Shown here: positions 1-8,600 of the stretch, in pieces
How positions within the stretch are numbered: the first letter of the stretch is position 1
Layout of the letters: every line of letters starts with the position of its first letter
Assembly (NCBI GenBank): GCA_016218025.1
Contig: JACRFD010000086.1
Coordinates: 1-64,000 of the forward strand
Source of the DNA: Ignavibacteriales bacterium
GTDB taxonomy: Bacteria > Bacteroidota > Ignavibacteria > UBA10030 > SZUA-254
Reading direction: 5' to 3'
DNA length: 64,000 nucleotides
Position numbers and translations under genes: made by a program
The notes under the pieces: model-generated
Databases searched by the model: none
Told to the model about the DNA's origin: nothing
The model's input: only the letters and a program-made list of their open reading frames with translations

Positions 1-260
1 CGAACAGATGACATTCCATAGCCATGCTGCTCCAATCCTTTTCTCGCCGCATCAACAATTGCGGGATGATTTGAAAGTCCTAAATAATTATTTGCGCAGA
101 AGTTCAACACTTCTTTAGAAGGAGAACCTTTCGGAAATTCAACGTCAATCTCGGCAGATTGTGAAGAAAGAATTATCCGTTCAACCTTGCAGATGTCGCT
201 CGATTTAAATTCTTCGATTACCTGCCGATAATGTTCTATTGTTTTTTTACTTATTGACAT
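1..260 (-). CDS. Second 2-amino-3-ketobutyrate CoA ligase / oxoamine synthase paralogue (C-terminus outside window)
   Basis: Only the N-terminal 86 codons are inside the window; the rest lies beyond base 1. Translation starts MSISKKTIEHYRQV and runs through VLNFCANNYLGLSNHP and QHGYGMSSV, the N-terminal signature of the PLP-dependent alpha-oxoamine synthase family (Kbl, BioF, serine palmitoyltransferase). It aligns position for position with the complete paralogue just upstream, so the two look like a tandem duplication, but the first 35 residues differ. The PLP lysine is not visible. Family membership is clear; whether it uses glycine/acetyl-CoA (Kbl), serine with an acyl-ACP, or another pair cannot be told from this part. 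Confidence 0.85.
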   Translation of the reverse strand, partial: MSISKKTIEHYRQVIEEFKSSDICKVERIILSSQSAEIDVEFPKGSPSKEVLNFCANNYLGLSNHPAIVDAARKGLEQHGYGMSSV

Positions 261-269
261 AAAATGGGA

Positions 270-339
270 AATCCTAAATTCTAATATCTAAATACTAAAT
301 AATTTAACAATTCAAATTTAGGATTTAGTAATTGAGACA
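270..339. repeat. Degenerate 7-bp tandem repeat in spacer
   Basis: The spacer between the two oxoamine synthase genes reads as consecutive heptamers AATCCTA, AATTCTA, ATATCTA, AATACTA, AATAATT, then continues with ATTTAGG and ATTTAGT. The register of seven is kept although units diverge. It resembles the short tandemly repeated repetitive (STRR) sequences known from cyanobacteria. Similar tracts recur in this window. Confidence 0.6.
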
Positions 340-360
340 TCTGAAAAATTGAATAACAGT

Positions 361-427
361 CATGGTGAGCCTGTCGAACCATGACATTTTCATCCAATTT
401 CACGCTTCGACAAGCTCAGCGTGACAA
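361..427. repeat. Two inverted units of a dispersed palindromic repeat
   Basis: Unit one reads GGTGAGCCTGTCGAACC (364-380) flanked by cat/atg. Unit two, on the other strand, reads GCTGAGCTTGTCGAAGC (complement of 404-420) flanked by cac/gtg. The outer stem bases change in a compensated way (GGT/ACC versus GCT/AGC), which suggests a folded element. A degenerate copy of unit two occurs near 42500. It is intergenic, about 45 bp downstream of the complete kbl stop codon. Confidence 0.6.
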
Positions 428-471
428 GCTTTCTTTTTATTAAAGAATTTTTCAGAAGTCTCTAATTATAT

Positions 472-1719
472 TTACATACCATACAAAGCAATAATTTCGT
501 CTTTCTTCTTACCGAGAATATTATACTTTGCACCAACTTTTGTAAATGCAGCTACCGCTTTATCTATATGCTCAAACTCATGGTCTGCCGATATTTGTGT
601 CCTGATTCGTGCCTGTCCTTGTGCAACCACGGGGAAGAAGAAACCAATTACATAAATTCCTTCTGCATAAAGATCGCGGGCAACATCCTGAGCGAGCTTC
701 GCATTGTAGAGCATGACCGGAACAATCGGGGTTTCGCCTTCTTTGATATCGAGGCCTGCTTTGGTCATCTTCTCACGGAAATATTTTGTATTTCGTTCAA
801 GTTTATCCCGCCGCTCTGTAGTATCCGAAATTAAATCGATTACTTTTATTGAAGCGGCAACAACTACCGGTGGAACAGTGTTTGAAAATAAATATGGTCG
901 GGCACGCTGGCGGCATAGATCAACTATTCCCTTACGTCCGCTAACACAGCCACCTGTAGCGCCACCGAGCGCTTTACCGAGCGTTGTTGTAATTACATCG
1001 ACGCGACCCATAACATTAAAATGTTCGTGAGTACCGCGGCCCGTCTTTCCTATAAAGCCTGAAGCATGAGAATCATCCACCATAACCATCGCGTCATATT
1101 TCTCGGCAAGGTTACAAATTTCATCAAGCTTTGCAAGATCTCCATCCATTGAGAATACACCATCGGTGATGATAAGACGGAAACGACAGTTCTGAGTTTC
1201 CTGTAGTTTCTCTTCAAGATGAGCCATGTTGTTATGCTTGTAATTGAAAAGCTGCGCTTTGCTAAGCCTCATGCCGTCAACAATCGAAGCATGTACAAGA
1301 CGATCCGAAATCATCGCATCTTCTTTATCCAACATCACTTCAAATATTGCAGCGTTTGCTTCCATGCAAGATGGGAAAAGAATTGTATCTTCGGTGCCGA
1401 GAAATTTTGTCAATTTATCTTCAAGCTCATGATGAATATCCTGCGTCCCGCAGATGAAACGAACAGACGACATGCCGTAACCGCGCGCATCAAGTCCATC
1501 GTGTGCAGCTTTTACCACTTCAGGATGGCTTGACAAGCCGAGATAATTGTTAGCACAGAAATTCAGTACTTGCTTTTGCGGTGCGCCAGCCGGAAATTCG
1601 ACTTTTATATTCGCAGCTTGAGGTGATTCAATGAAGCGCTCTTCTTTGAAGAGTCCATCCTGCTTTATATTTTTCAGTGTACTGTCGTAAAACGACTTCG
1701 CTTTTTCACTGTATGCCAT
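472..1719 (-). CDS. kbl: Glycine C-acetyltransferase (2-amino-3-ketobutyrate CoA ligase)
   Basis: PLP enzyme that in the family cleaves 2-amino-3-ketobutyrate with CoA to glycine and acetyl-CoA, the second step of threonine catabolism. Visible: NFCANNYLGL (53-62), SVRFICGTQ (85-93), the cofactor aspartate/histidine in VMVDDSHASGF (D215, H218) and the PLP lysine K249 in TTLGKALGG. Similarity to E. coli Kbl is high along the whole chain; at 415 residues it is about 17 longer, mostly at the C-terminus. A strong AAGGAG precedes the ATG. An ACP gene lies 10 bp upstream and a threonine dehydrogenase is in the same cluster, supporting a kbl-tdh role. The adjacent ACP leaves open an acyl-ACP substrate as in bacterial sphingolipid clusters. 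Confidence 0.9.
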   Translation of the reverse strand: MAYSEKAKSFYDSTLKNIKQDGLFKEERFIESPQAANIKVEFPAGAPQKQVLNFCANNYLGLSSHPEVVKAAHDGLDARGYGMSSVRFICGTQDIHHELEDKLTKFLGTEDTILFPSCMEANAAIFEVMLDKEDAMISDRLVHASIVDGMRLSKAQLFNYKHNNMAHLEEKLQETQNCRFRLIITDGVFSMDGDLAKLDEICNLAEKYDAMVMVDDSHASGFIGKTGRGTHEHFNVMGRVDVITTTLGKALGGATGGCVSGRKGIVDLCRQRARPYLFSNTVPPVVVAASIKVIDLISDTTERRDKLERNTKYFREKMTKAGLDIKEGETPIVPVMLYNAKLAQDVARDLYAEGIYVIGFFFPVVAQGQARIRTQISADHEFEHIDKAVAAFTKVGAKYNILGKKKDEIIALYGM

Positions 1720-1728
1720 ATTTGCTCC

Positions 1729-1983
1729 TTATATTTTTGTGTATTCTTTTAGGAGGTTCATTATGTTATTCACGGAATCGAATGCTTCAGGTGTCGCTTT
1801 ATCATCCGGAATTTTCACCGAGAATTTCTTCTCAAGAAACATTTTCAACGAGACCATCGAAAAAGAATCGACAATACCGCTGGAAATAAGTTTTGTACTT
1901 TCATTAACCGTTACCCCCGAATCTTCTTCAAGGTATTCTTTCTTAACATAATCGATAATCATTTTCTTAATATCTTCAGACAT
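1729..1983 (-). CDS. Acyl carrier protein (stand-alone, cluster-specific)
   Basis: 84-residue acidic four-helix carrier protein. The 4'-phosphopantetheine site is S40 in GIVDSFSMVSL, where the usual DSL is DSF. That variant, and the lack of fatty-acid synthesis genes around it, argue that this is not the housekeeping AcpP but a dedicated carrier. It lies between an acetyl-CoA synthetase-like gene and kbl, all on the minus strand, with a holo-ACP synthase gene two genes upstream that could load its prosthetic group. GGAGCT precedes the ATG. Its cargo (acyl, acetyl or aminoacyl) cannot be read from the sequence. Confidence 0.85.
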   Translation of the reverse strand: MSEDIKKMIIDYVKKEYLEEDSGVTVNESTKLISSGIVDSFSMVSLKMFLEKKFSVKIPDDKATPEAFDSVNNIMNLLKEYTKI

Positions 1984-1992
1984 TGTAGCTCC

Positions 1993-2034
1993 AATAATTG
2001 ATAATTAATATTTGACAATTAGCTATTGAAAATT
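1993..2034. repeat. Degenerate 7-bp tandem repeat in spacer
   Basis: The short spacer between the ACP gene and the ligase gene reads as six heptamers in register: AATAATT, GATAATT, AATATTT, GACAATT, AGCTATT, GAAAATT. Five of the six units end in ATT. It fills nearly the whole intergenic gap, so it must be transcribed in the operon. Confidence 0.55.
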
Positions 2035-2038
2035 TTAT

Positions 2039-3742
2039 TTAATCATTCTCTAATGTAGATGTATCTCCAATTTCTTCACCCCACTCTTTCGCACGCAGAA
2101 GCCGACGCATGATTTTGCCGCTTCTTGTCTTCGGAAGTGAAGGAACAAATTCGATCTCCTGTGGCATTGCCAGTGGAGAAAGTTTCTTCCTTATAAAATT
2201 CATTATATCCAATTCCATATCACCGCTCGGTTCAAATCCCGGTTTTAACGCAATGAAAGCTTTTACCACTTCCATATTTACAGGATCGGGCTTGCCAACA
2301 GCGGCAGATTCTGCAACAGCCTTATGTTCAAGCAAAGCAGATTCAATTTCAAACGGTCCAACTAAATGTCCTGCCGTGTTAATCACATCGTCATCCCGGC
2401 CAACAAACCAGAAGTATCCTTCGTTATCAATACTGGCGCGGTCTCCGCAAATATACCAGCCGTTCTTGAACTTACTGTCGTATGTTGTTTTGTTATTCCA
2501 GTAAGAACGCATCATCGATGGCCAGCCGGGTTTGAGAGCAATGAGTCCGACCATGCCGGGAGAAGTGATCGGTTCATAAGTTTTTGTATTGAGAACCGTT
2601 GCGGTAATACCGGGGAATGGTTTTCCCATTGAGCCGGGTTTAATTTTCATTCCTGGATAATTTGTAATCATCATCGCTCCGGTTTCAGTCTGCCAATATG
2701 TATCATGAAACATTTTGCCGAATGCTTTCTCAGACCATACAACTGCTTCAGCGTTTAGCGGCTCACCAACACTTGCAAGATGACGTAATGAGGAGAGGTC
2801 ATATTTCTTTACAGCTTCTATTCCTTCTTTCATCAACAGACGAATTGCTGTCGGTGCCGAGTACCACATGGAAACTTTATATTTTTGCATAAACGCGTAC
2901 CATTTCTCCGCACCAAAACCTGCATCGAGTACCACCTGAGTTACACCCAATGCCCATGGACCAATGATTCCGTACGATGTTCCTGTAACCCAACCCGGAT
3001 CGGCAGTGCACCAGTAAATATCATCCGTCTGCAAATCTAAAACCCATTTAGATGTAATGTACTGTGCGATAATCGATGAATGAGCGTGCTGCGCACCTTT
3101 CGGTTTTCCAGTGGTACCTGAAGTGTAGTGAATAACTGATGGAACTTCAGGACCAACTTTTACGATATCGAATTTCTCAACCTTAGGAGTTTTTTCCATC
3201 CAAAAATGAATCTCATTTATTTGCGGCGTTGCCGCTTCATCTGCATCGATCACAATAATTTTTGTCAGATCGGGAAGTTTATCTTTTATTCGACGAACTT
3301 TAGGTAAATGCTTTTTTTGAATCATGATTGCTTTTGTTTTTGCGTCATCAAGACGAGTGAACAAAGCTTCTTCTCCGAAAGCAGAAAATAACGGCTGTGT
3401 AATTCCACCCATTTTTAAAATGCCAATAAAACCGAGATACAATTCAGGGACCTTGTCCATGAAAAGACAAACTCTGTCGCCCACGTTAATTCCCGTATCT
3501 TGCAAAAATTTGGCAATCGTATTACTGTAAACGCGGATGTCATTGTAACTATATTTTTTCACTTCACCGGTAAATCCTTCCCATATTAATCCTAACTTTT
3601 TACCATTGCCTTTCTCACAGATGCGGTCACTGCAATAATAACCAATGTTATACATTCCGTTTTTACCGTACTCTAATTCCTCCTCTGATTGTTTCCAATT
3701 AAACGATTTATATCTTTCTTCGTATGAACCAATATGACTCAT
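2039..3742 (-). CDS. Acetyl-CoA synthetase-like AMP-forming ligase
   Basis: ANL-superfamily enzyme, 567 residues, that adenylates a carboxylate and passes it to CoA. The P-loop is YTSGTTGKPKG (206-216). WCTADPGWVTGTSYG and the tail PKTRSGKIMRRLLR with K543, the acetylation-sensitive catalytic lysine, are typical of AcsA-type acetate-CoA ligases. It is shorter than the 650-residue E. coli Acs and closer to Bacillus AcsA in size. Set between an ACP and an AcpS gene, it may either recycle acetate or supply an acyl group to the ACP or the oxoamine synthases. Acetate is the best guess from the motifs; short-chain acyl specificity is not excluded. Confidence 0.85.
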   Translation of the reverse strand: MSHIGSYEERYKSFNWKQSEEELEYGKNGMYNIGYYCSDRICEKGNGKKLGLIWEGFTGEVKKYSYNDIRVYSNTIAKFLQDTGINVGDRVCLFMDKVPELYLGFIGILKMGGITQPLFSAFGEEALFTRLDDAKTKAIMIQKKHLPKVRRIKDKLPDLTKIIVIDADEAATPQINEIHFWMEKTPKVEKFDIVKVGPEVPSVIHYTSGTTGKPKGAQHAHSSIIAQYITSKWVLDLQTDDIYWCTADPGWVTGTSYGIIGPWALGVTQVVLDAGFGAEKWYAFMQKYKVSMWYSAPTAIRLLMKEGIEAVKKYDLSSLRHLASVGEPLNAEAVVWSEKAFGKMFHDTYWQTETGAMMITNYPGMKIKPGSMGKPFPGITATVLNTKTYEPITSPGMVGLIALKPGWPSMMRSYWNNKTTYDSKFKNGWYICGDRASIDNEGYFWFVGRDDDVINTAGHLVGPFEIESALLEHKAVAESAAVGKPDPVNMEVVKAFIALKPGFEPSGDMELDIMNFIRKKLSPLAMPQEIEFVPSLPKTRSGKIMRRLLRAKEWGEEIGDTSTLEND

Positions 3743-3753
3743 GAATTCTCCTT

Positions 3754-4113
3754 TTAATCTTCAAGAAGTACAAATGCTGTAATAAAATTTTTTGAATTTG
3801 AATATGAACTATGAATCTTTGACACGTGCATTTTCTCTGCCTGCACTTTCAAGACTCCGGTCAGCTTAATTTGACCATCATCCAACACCTCGATATCGTG
3901 CCAGTATGATCCGTACGTCAATCCCCATCCGAGAGATTTCATTACAGCTTCTTTTAGAGCGAATATTTTTGCGATATAAGCTGCACTGTTGTTACTGTCT
4001 CGAATCAATGAGATTTCTTGTCCGGTTAGAATCTCTCCTAAGAAATTCTTATCATTCTCAGCATGCTTAAATTTCTCGATCCCCACGATATCTATACCGG
4101 TACCTTTGATCAT
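3754..4113 (-). CDS. acpS: Holo-[acyl-carrier-protein] synthase
   Basis: Transfers 4'-phosphopantetheine from CoA to the conserved serine of apo-ACP. The start MIKGTGIDIVGIEKF at 4113 gives 119 residues, the normal AcpS length; a longer frame upstream adds 22 residues that fit no family pattern. The Mg-binding aspartate (GIDIVGIE) and the FALKEAVMKSLG motif are present. It sits 11 bp upstream of the ligase gene and two genes from a stand-alone ACP. It may be the general cell enzyme or may mainly serve that carrier. Confidence 0.88.
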   Translation of the reverse strand: MIKGTGIDIVGIEKFKHAENDKNFLGEILTGQEISLIRDSNNSAAYIAKIFALKEAVMKSLGWGLTYGSYWHDIEVLDDGQIKLTGVLKVQAEKMHVSKIHSSYSNSKNFITAFVLLED

Positions 4114-4246
4114 TAGGTCAGTTAGGAATATTTGAGTTCTAAATAAATTACAGAGATTGTTGAAGAACGTGGGCGGCACATTGATGAGTGCCTTTAATAT
4201 AACTAAAACTGATTATAATTCATAGATTGCCGCTGATTTACAGGTT

Positions 4247-5476
4247 TTATGGTCTTAATAAAACTTTCAGTGCATCGCCATTGATGATCGCCTGAAAACC
4301 TTTATCATAATCTGCTAAAGGAACCTGATGAGTTACAAAGCCGGCTTTCATGAAACGCTTTGCCAATCCTTTTTTTAGAATTTCCGTCATCATATCCCAT
4401 GTTGACCAGACACGCCTGCCGATAACGCCGTGAATCGTGATACCGGGAAAAATTACATGCTTTGAAAAATCTACAGGCAGAGTCCCGCTCGTTAAGCCGA
4501 GCAATGCAATCTCACCGCCCATTCGGACGACATTGAAAGCATCATCATAAGCATGATAACTGCCGGACATTTCGAGCACTGCATCAACACCAGCGCCATG
4601 ATTCTGCTCTTTGGCTACTTTATAAAATTCTTTTTTCTCTTCTGGAATTGAAACATCGAAACATTCATCAGCCCCAAGCGAACGAGCCATCTTGAATTTT
4701 AACGCTTCCAATTTCTCATGTGTATTTTCTCCGTGCGATGCATCGGTTACTAGAATCTTTTTCGCGCCCGCACCTTTGGCAATCGCAACCGACATTAAAC
4801 CTATTACTCCGAGTCCCAGCACCGCAACTGTTTTACCTTTAATCGATTTGAGAACTTGTACCGTATGTGCCGCGTTTCCAATTGCATCCATGAAACCTAC
4901 AATCTCTTCAGGGATTTCACCATTTTTGAAAATCAAAATGTTCTCAGCGGGAAGCACTATGTATTCAGCGTATGATCCATCGCCATGCAGACCACGAATG
5001 ACAGTCTTTGTGCACACATGATAGTCGCCAAGTTTACACTGGGCGCACTCGCCGCAAGTAATGTGCATTTCGGCTGTGGCAATAAAATTTTTGTTCAGAT
5101 AGTCGATGAACGTTTTATCTTTTGCAACCTGTGCCGCGGTTCGGTTCTTCACGAACTTTTTAATTTCTTTGTACTCTTTTGATTTTTGAATCACCTGATT
5201 TGCGAGTCGAACTTTTGCTTTTGATCCGGCATCGGTAATCTTTCCGCAAAATTCATGGCCAATGGTTACACCTTCCGGTGAAATATTCGCCATGTTATTT
5301 TTTAACGAGTCTTTTGAATTGTAAATTCCGACATCGGTGCCGCAGATACCGGCAGCAACAACTTTAAATTGAACGTAATTTGAGTTTTGCACGACCGGTT
5401 TTTCCCGCTCAACAAGCTGAAAACCTTTTTGCCATGCCTGATACATCTGTGGTTTTTGTTTTATGACTGCTTTCAT
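4247..5476 (-). CDS. tdh: L-threonine 3-dehydrogenase-like zinc alcohol dehydrogenase with an insert
   Basis: Medium-chain zinc dehydrogenase, 409 residues versus about 341 for E. coli Tdh. Visible: GICGTDVGIYN with catalytic-zinc Cys45, GHEFCG (H74/E75), structural-zinc cysteines in HITCGECAQCKLGDYHVC (141-155) and the Rossmann motif VLGLGVIGLM. The product would be 2-amino-3-ketobutyrate, the substrate of the nearby Kbl. Odd: between GSKAKVR and HITCG (about 89-133) the usual GDRV segment is replaced by some 44 lysine-rich residues predicted helical. Its threonine specificity is inferred mostly from its neighbour; another polyol or amino-alcohol substrate is possible. Confidence 0.75.
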   Translation of the reverse strand: MKAVIKQKPQMYQAWQKGFQLVEREKPVVQNSNYVQFKVVAAGICGTDVGIYNSKDSLKNNMANISPEGVTIGHEFCGKITDAGSKAKVRLANQVIQKSKEYKEIKKFVKNRTAAQVAKDKTFIDYLNKNFIATAEMHITCGECAQCKLGDYHVCTKTVIRGLHGDGSYAEYIVLPAENILIFKNGEIPEEIVGFMDAIGNAAHTVQVLKSIKGKTVAVLGLGVIGLMSVAIAKGAGAKKILVTDASHGENTHEKLEALKFKMARSLGADECFDVSIPEEKKEFYKVAKEQNHGAGVDAVLEMSGSYHAYDDAFNVVRMGGEIALLGLTSGTLPVDFSKHVIFPGITIHGVIGRRVWSTWDMMTEILKKGLAKRFMKAGFVTHQVPLADYDKGFQAIINGDALKVLLRP

Positions 5477-5494
5477 GAGAATTCCAAATTTAAT

Positions 5495-6892
5495 TTAGTT
5501 AGGTAGTTTTTTTCGAAGTCGCGCGGCAAACGATCCATCAACGTGATGCTTGTGGGGAAATGTTTCGATGAATCCTTCGGACGACACGACAGATTTATTA
5601 ACAAAATCCGAGGCGGGCTCTATATAAAATTCTGTGTGCGATTCAAGAAAAGATTTTATCGTTTCGCTGTTTTCTTCCGGTTCGGTAGTACACGTGCTGT
5701 ACACAATCACTCCACCGGGCTTTACTAATCGTGCAGCACTTTCCAATAACGTGCTTTGCTGTTGAACCATTTTCTTTAAATCTTCAGGTTCTCTCTTCCA
5801 CTTGATATCAGGTTTTTTGCGAAGTGTCCCCAGCCCGGTACACGGTGCATCCACCAATACTTTATCTGCCAGCGGAACATCTATTGTTGAAGAATCGGCA
5901 GCAAGTGTCTGAACATTCTTAATACCTAATCGCTCACAGCTAAGCTTGATCATGTTCAGCTTTACATCGTATTTATCCACGGCAAGTATTTCACCCTGAT
6001 TGTTCATACGCTCGGCTATGAAGGTCGTTTTTCCCCCAGGTGCGGCACACATATCAATGATTTTTTCACCCGGTTTTGGATCAAGCAAAAGCACAGGCAA
6101 TGCGGCACTCTCATCCTGAATAGTAAAATATCCCTGTTGAAAAATATTCAATTGTGAAATCCCCGAAAGATTTTTCACTTTAATAAAATGATCGATAAAA
6201 GTTGATCCCTGAAATTGTACATTTTGCTTTTCTAACAGTGACAAAAATTCTGAGGGACTTATCTTAAGTTTATTAATTCTGAGAGTTAAACCGGGAAGGT
6301 CATTGTTTGCCATTAATAGTTTCTCGAGTTCCTCTTTACCGAACCGCTCCAGCCAGCGTTTAACCATCCATAGAGGATGAGAATAGTAAACTGCAAGATA
6401 CTGGGCAATATCTTCATCCGGATTTGGATAATGTATCCCATCCAAAGTTCGGATAATATTTCTTAGAACTGCATTTACGAAACCTGAGAATTTATCTCCG
6501 CGAATTCTTTTAATAAATTCAACGGCTTCATTCACAGCAGCATAATGGGGCACTTGAGTCAAGAATAAGATTTGATATAACGCAACTCTCAGTGCATTTC
6601 GAACATTAACTTCCGATTTAGAAAAATTTCCGTGTGTGAATCCGTTTAATATCCAATCCAATCTTCCCTGCCATCGCATTACTCCGTGGACAATTTCTGC
6701 CAATAAACTTTTATCGAGGTCCGATATTTCTTTCGATTTTAATTCCACATCTAAAAGTTTATCAAGATAAGAATCGGTGCGTTCAACCCTGTTCAGTATT
6801 TTTACTGCTGTACCTCGTGGTCCGGCGTAAAGCATTTGTTTTTCAGTGGGCGACGTCTCTTGCTTTGACGATTCTATTGTCTCTGTTGTCAT
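5495..6892 (-). CDS. rsmB: 16S rRNA (cytosine-967-C5)-methyltransferase
   Basis: SAM-dependent methylase of helix 31 in 16S rRNA. It has an N-terminal NusB-like RNA-binding domain (about 25-165, with LLAEIVHGVMRWQGRLDW) and a C-terminal Rossmann methyltransferase: MCAAPGGKTTFIA for SAM, then the two catalytic cysteines in VDAPCTGLGTLRKKPDIKW and YSTCTTEPEEN. At 465 residues it is slightly longer than E. coli RsmB (429). The start overlaps the stop of the upstream gene by ATGA, so the two are translationally coupled. Confidence 0.93.
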   Translation of the reverse strand: MTTETIESSKQETSPTEKQMLYAGPRGTAVKILNRVERTDSYLDKLLDVELKSKEISDLDKSLLAEIVHGVMRWQGRLDWILNGFTHGNFSKSEVNVRNALRVALYQILFLTQVPHYAAVNEAVEFIKRIRGDKFSGFVNAVLRNIIRTLDGIHYPNPDEDIAQYLAVYYSHPLWMVKRWLERFGKEELEKLLMANNDLPGLTLRINKLKISPSEFLSLLEKQNVQFQGSTFIDHFIKVKNLSGISQLNIFQQGYFTIQDESAALPVLLLDPKPGEKIIDMCAAPGGKTTFIAERMNNQGEILAVDKYDVKLNMIKLSCERLGIKNVQTLAADSSTIDVPLADKVLVDAPCTGLGTLRKKPDIKWKREPEDLKKMVQQQSTLLESAARLVKPGGVIVYSTCTTEPEENSETIKSFLESHTEFYIEPASDFVNKSVVSSEGFIETFPHKHHVDGSFAARLRKKLPN

Positions 6893-8142
6893 TGTAGGCC
6901 GGAATTCTTTCTATCAATCATCATGGCGTTGTAAATATACCTCGTTACCTCTTCATAAGTCTGAGTCATTTTAATATTTCTCCGGAGCATTACAATTTTC
7001 ATTGTTTCGATAGTCTTTTCAAGGTCATATAACTTCAATGCTTTTTCACCACCTCTGTGAAATGAAGGAATATATTTTGGCGGAAGTCCGGATCCGTACA
7101 AATTACAAGCAACACCAACAACCGTACCGGTATCGAACATCATATTAATTCCGGTTTTGGAATGGTCGCCCATAGTTAAACCAACAAATTGCAAACCTGA
7201 ATCAATCAGCTTGCCATTGATTTCAATACGCACAGTGGTGTAATTATTTTTCAGATCGCTGTTATTTGTATCTGCACCAATGTTCACCCAGCTTCCTAAA
7301 TATGCATGCCCTAAAAAACCTTCGTGCTGTTTGTTGGAGAAAGAATGAATTACAGAAGATTCAACTTCACCGCCAATCTTGCACCACTCACCTATTGAAT
7401 TGCCGTGGTACAATTTTGCTCCGATCTTTATTGTTGAGTTATCGCCAATGTAAGCAGGACCTTCGATAACAGAATTCGACATAATAGTAACATTCCTGCC
7501 TATCACAATAGGACCTTTTTCCGCATCGATAACAACACCCGGTTTGATTGTAACATTTTTACCGATGAAAATATTTTTCTTGTTTAATAGATAAACTCCC
7601 TTATACTTTTGTGCTGAGGGTTTATTTTGCTTTTTATAAAAATGGTAATCGGTAGAGAGTTCTCTGGAGGTCAGATTTACAACATCCCATGGATATGATA
7701 CGATATCGATATCAATAGACTCATTTTTTATATTTTGAAAATCTTTGTACGAAAAAATAAAATTTGAAAATATATTCGCATACCTTATGATTGATTCTTT
7801 TTTCAAAAATAGAGCTGCAATATTCTCTCCCTTGAACAGCAAAAGATCTTCAACATTTTTACTTTTTATTTTTTTTATAAGATTTTCGTTCGGTATGACA
7901 CTGCCGTTGATGAACCATGTATCATCGGCAGGAATTTGATTTATATTTTTCCTCGGATTTTCTTCACGGTATAGATTTGCCAATTCATTACGCAGCAAAT
8001 AATTGATTTGAAATTTTGGAAATGAATTTTCAATTTTTTGTCTGAACGAATAAATCCCGCAACGGAGATCATAGACAGGTCTGAATGAGACCAACGGAAG
8101 AAAATTTTTATAATGTTCGGTTTCGAAAATGCATATTTGCAT
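6889..8142 (-). CDS. Putative sugar nucleotidyltransferase (GlmU-like, left-handed beta helix)
   Basis: 417 residues. The N-terminal part (MQICIFETEHYKNFLPL, FRPVYDLRCGIYSFRQKIE) matches the NTP_transf_4 sugar nucleotidyltransferase family found across Bacteroidota and Chlorobi. From about residue 175 hexapeptide repeats (IFIGKNVTIKPGVVIDAEKGPIVIGRNVTIM) form a left-handed beta helix, as in the acetyltransferase half of GlmU. It probably makes a nucleotide sugar such as UDP-GlcNAc for the envelope, but the classical LxAGxGTRM pyrophosphorylase loop is not seen, so activity is uncertain. It overlaps rsmB by four bases. Confidence 0.75.
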   Translation of the reverse strand: MQICIFETEHYKNFLPLVSFRPVYDLRCGIYSFRQKIENSFPKFQINYLLRNELANLYREENPRKNINQIPADDTWFINGSVIPNENLIKKIKSKNVEDLLLFKGENIAALFLKKESIIRYANIFSNFIFSYKDFQNIKNESIDIDIVSYPWDVVNLTSRELSTDYHFYKKQNKPSAQKYKGVYLLNKKNIFIGKNVTIKPGVVIDAEKGPIVIGRNVTIMSNSVIEGPAYIGDNSTIKIGAKLYHGNSIGEWCKIGGEVESSVIHSFSNKQHEGFLGHAYLGSWVNIGADTNNSDLKNNYTTVRIEINGKLIDSGLQFVGLTMGDHSKTGINMMFDTGTVVGVACNLYGSGLPPKYIPSFHRGGEKALKLYDLEKTIETMKIVMLRRNIKMTQTYEEVTRYIYNAMMIDRKNSGLQ

Positions 8143-8150
8143 ATAATCAC

Positions 8151-8192
8151 TTAAAAGAAAAAAACGGAATCCCGAATTATCAGAATTCCGTT
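8151..8192 (-). terminator. Rho-independent terminator of rpmE
   Basis: Reading the minus strand, AACGGAAT pairs with ATTCCGTT across a short loop and is followed directly by a T-run (TTTTTTTC, the complement of the A-rich stretch 8151-8162). It lies 28 bp past the rpmE stop, so it ends that transcript before the glmU-like gene. Confidence 0.85.
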
Positions 8193-8220
8193 AATTGAAT
8201 GTGATAAGATCGATATCCCC

Positions 8221-8445
8221 TTATGCGGTAGCAGGCGCCTCTTGTTCTTTTTTGCCGTATTTTTTATTGAACCGTTCAACGCGGCCCGCGGAATCCAATA
8301 TTTTTTGTTTTCCGGTAAAAAACGGATGGCATTTAGAGCAAATTTCTATTTTTAGATTTCCTGCCGATGAACGGGTTTCAAATACTGCGCCGCAAACGCA
8401 AGAAACAACTGCTTTTTTATATTGGGGATGAATACCTTTTTTCAT
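8221..8445 (-). CDS. rpmE: 50S ribosomal protein L31 (zinc-binding form)
   Basis: 74-residue ribosomal protein of the large subunit. [26 protein letters not shown] and [15 protein letters not shown] match bacterial L31. The CVC and CSKC cysteine pairs mark the zinc-containing C+ paralogue rather than the zinc-free stress form. The start at 8445 was chosen over an upstream ATG because the extra 21 residues are not L31-like. A strong terminator follows, so it is probably a single-gene transcript. Confidence 0.95.
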   Translation of the reverse strand: MKKGIHPQYKKAVVSCVCGAVFETRSSAGNLKIEICSKCHPFFTGKQKILDSAGRVERFNKKYGKKEQEAPATA

Positions 8446-8600
8446 TAAAAACTCCAATTCTGTATCAAAATGTAGGAATAATATACGAAGAATCCTCAAG
8501 ATTCGCAAGGATTAAAAGTATTTCTGAGATTTTATGATCTTTCAGAATGTTTCACGTCGCGAGACAAGCGAATGGCTGCGGAACGTCTAGGCGAACAACG

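Noticed and set aside
270..339. CRISPR array from short spaced repeats
   Set aside because: Repeat units are 7 bases with no spacers and are degenerate; no cas genes.
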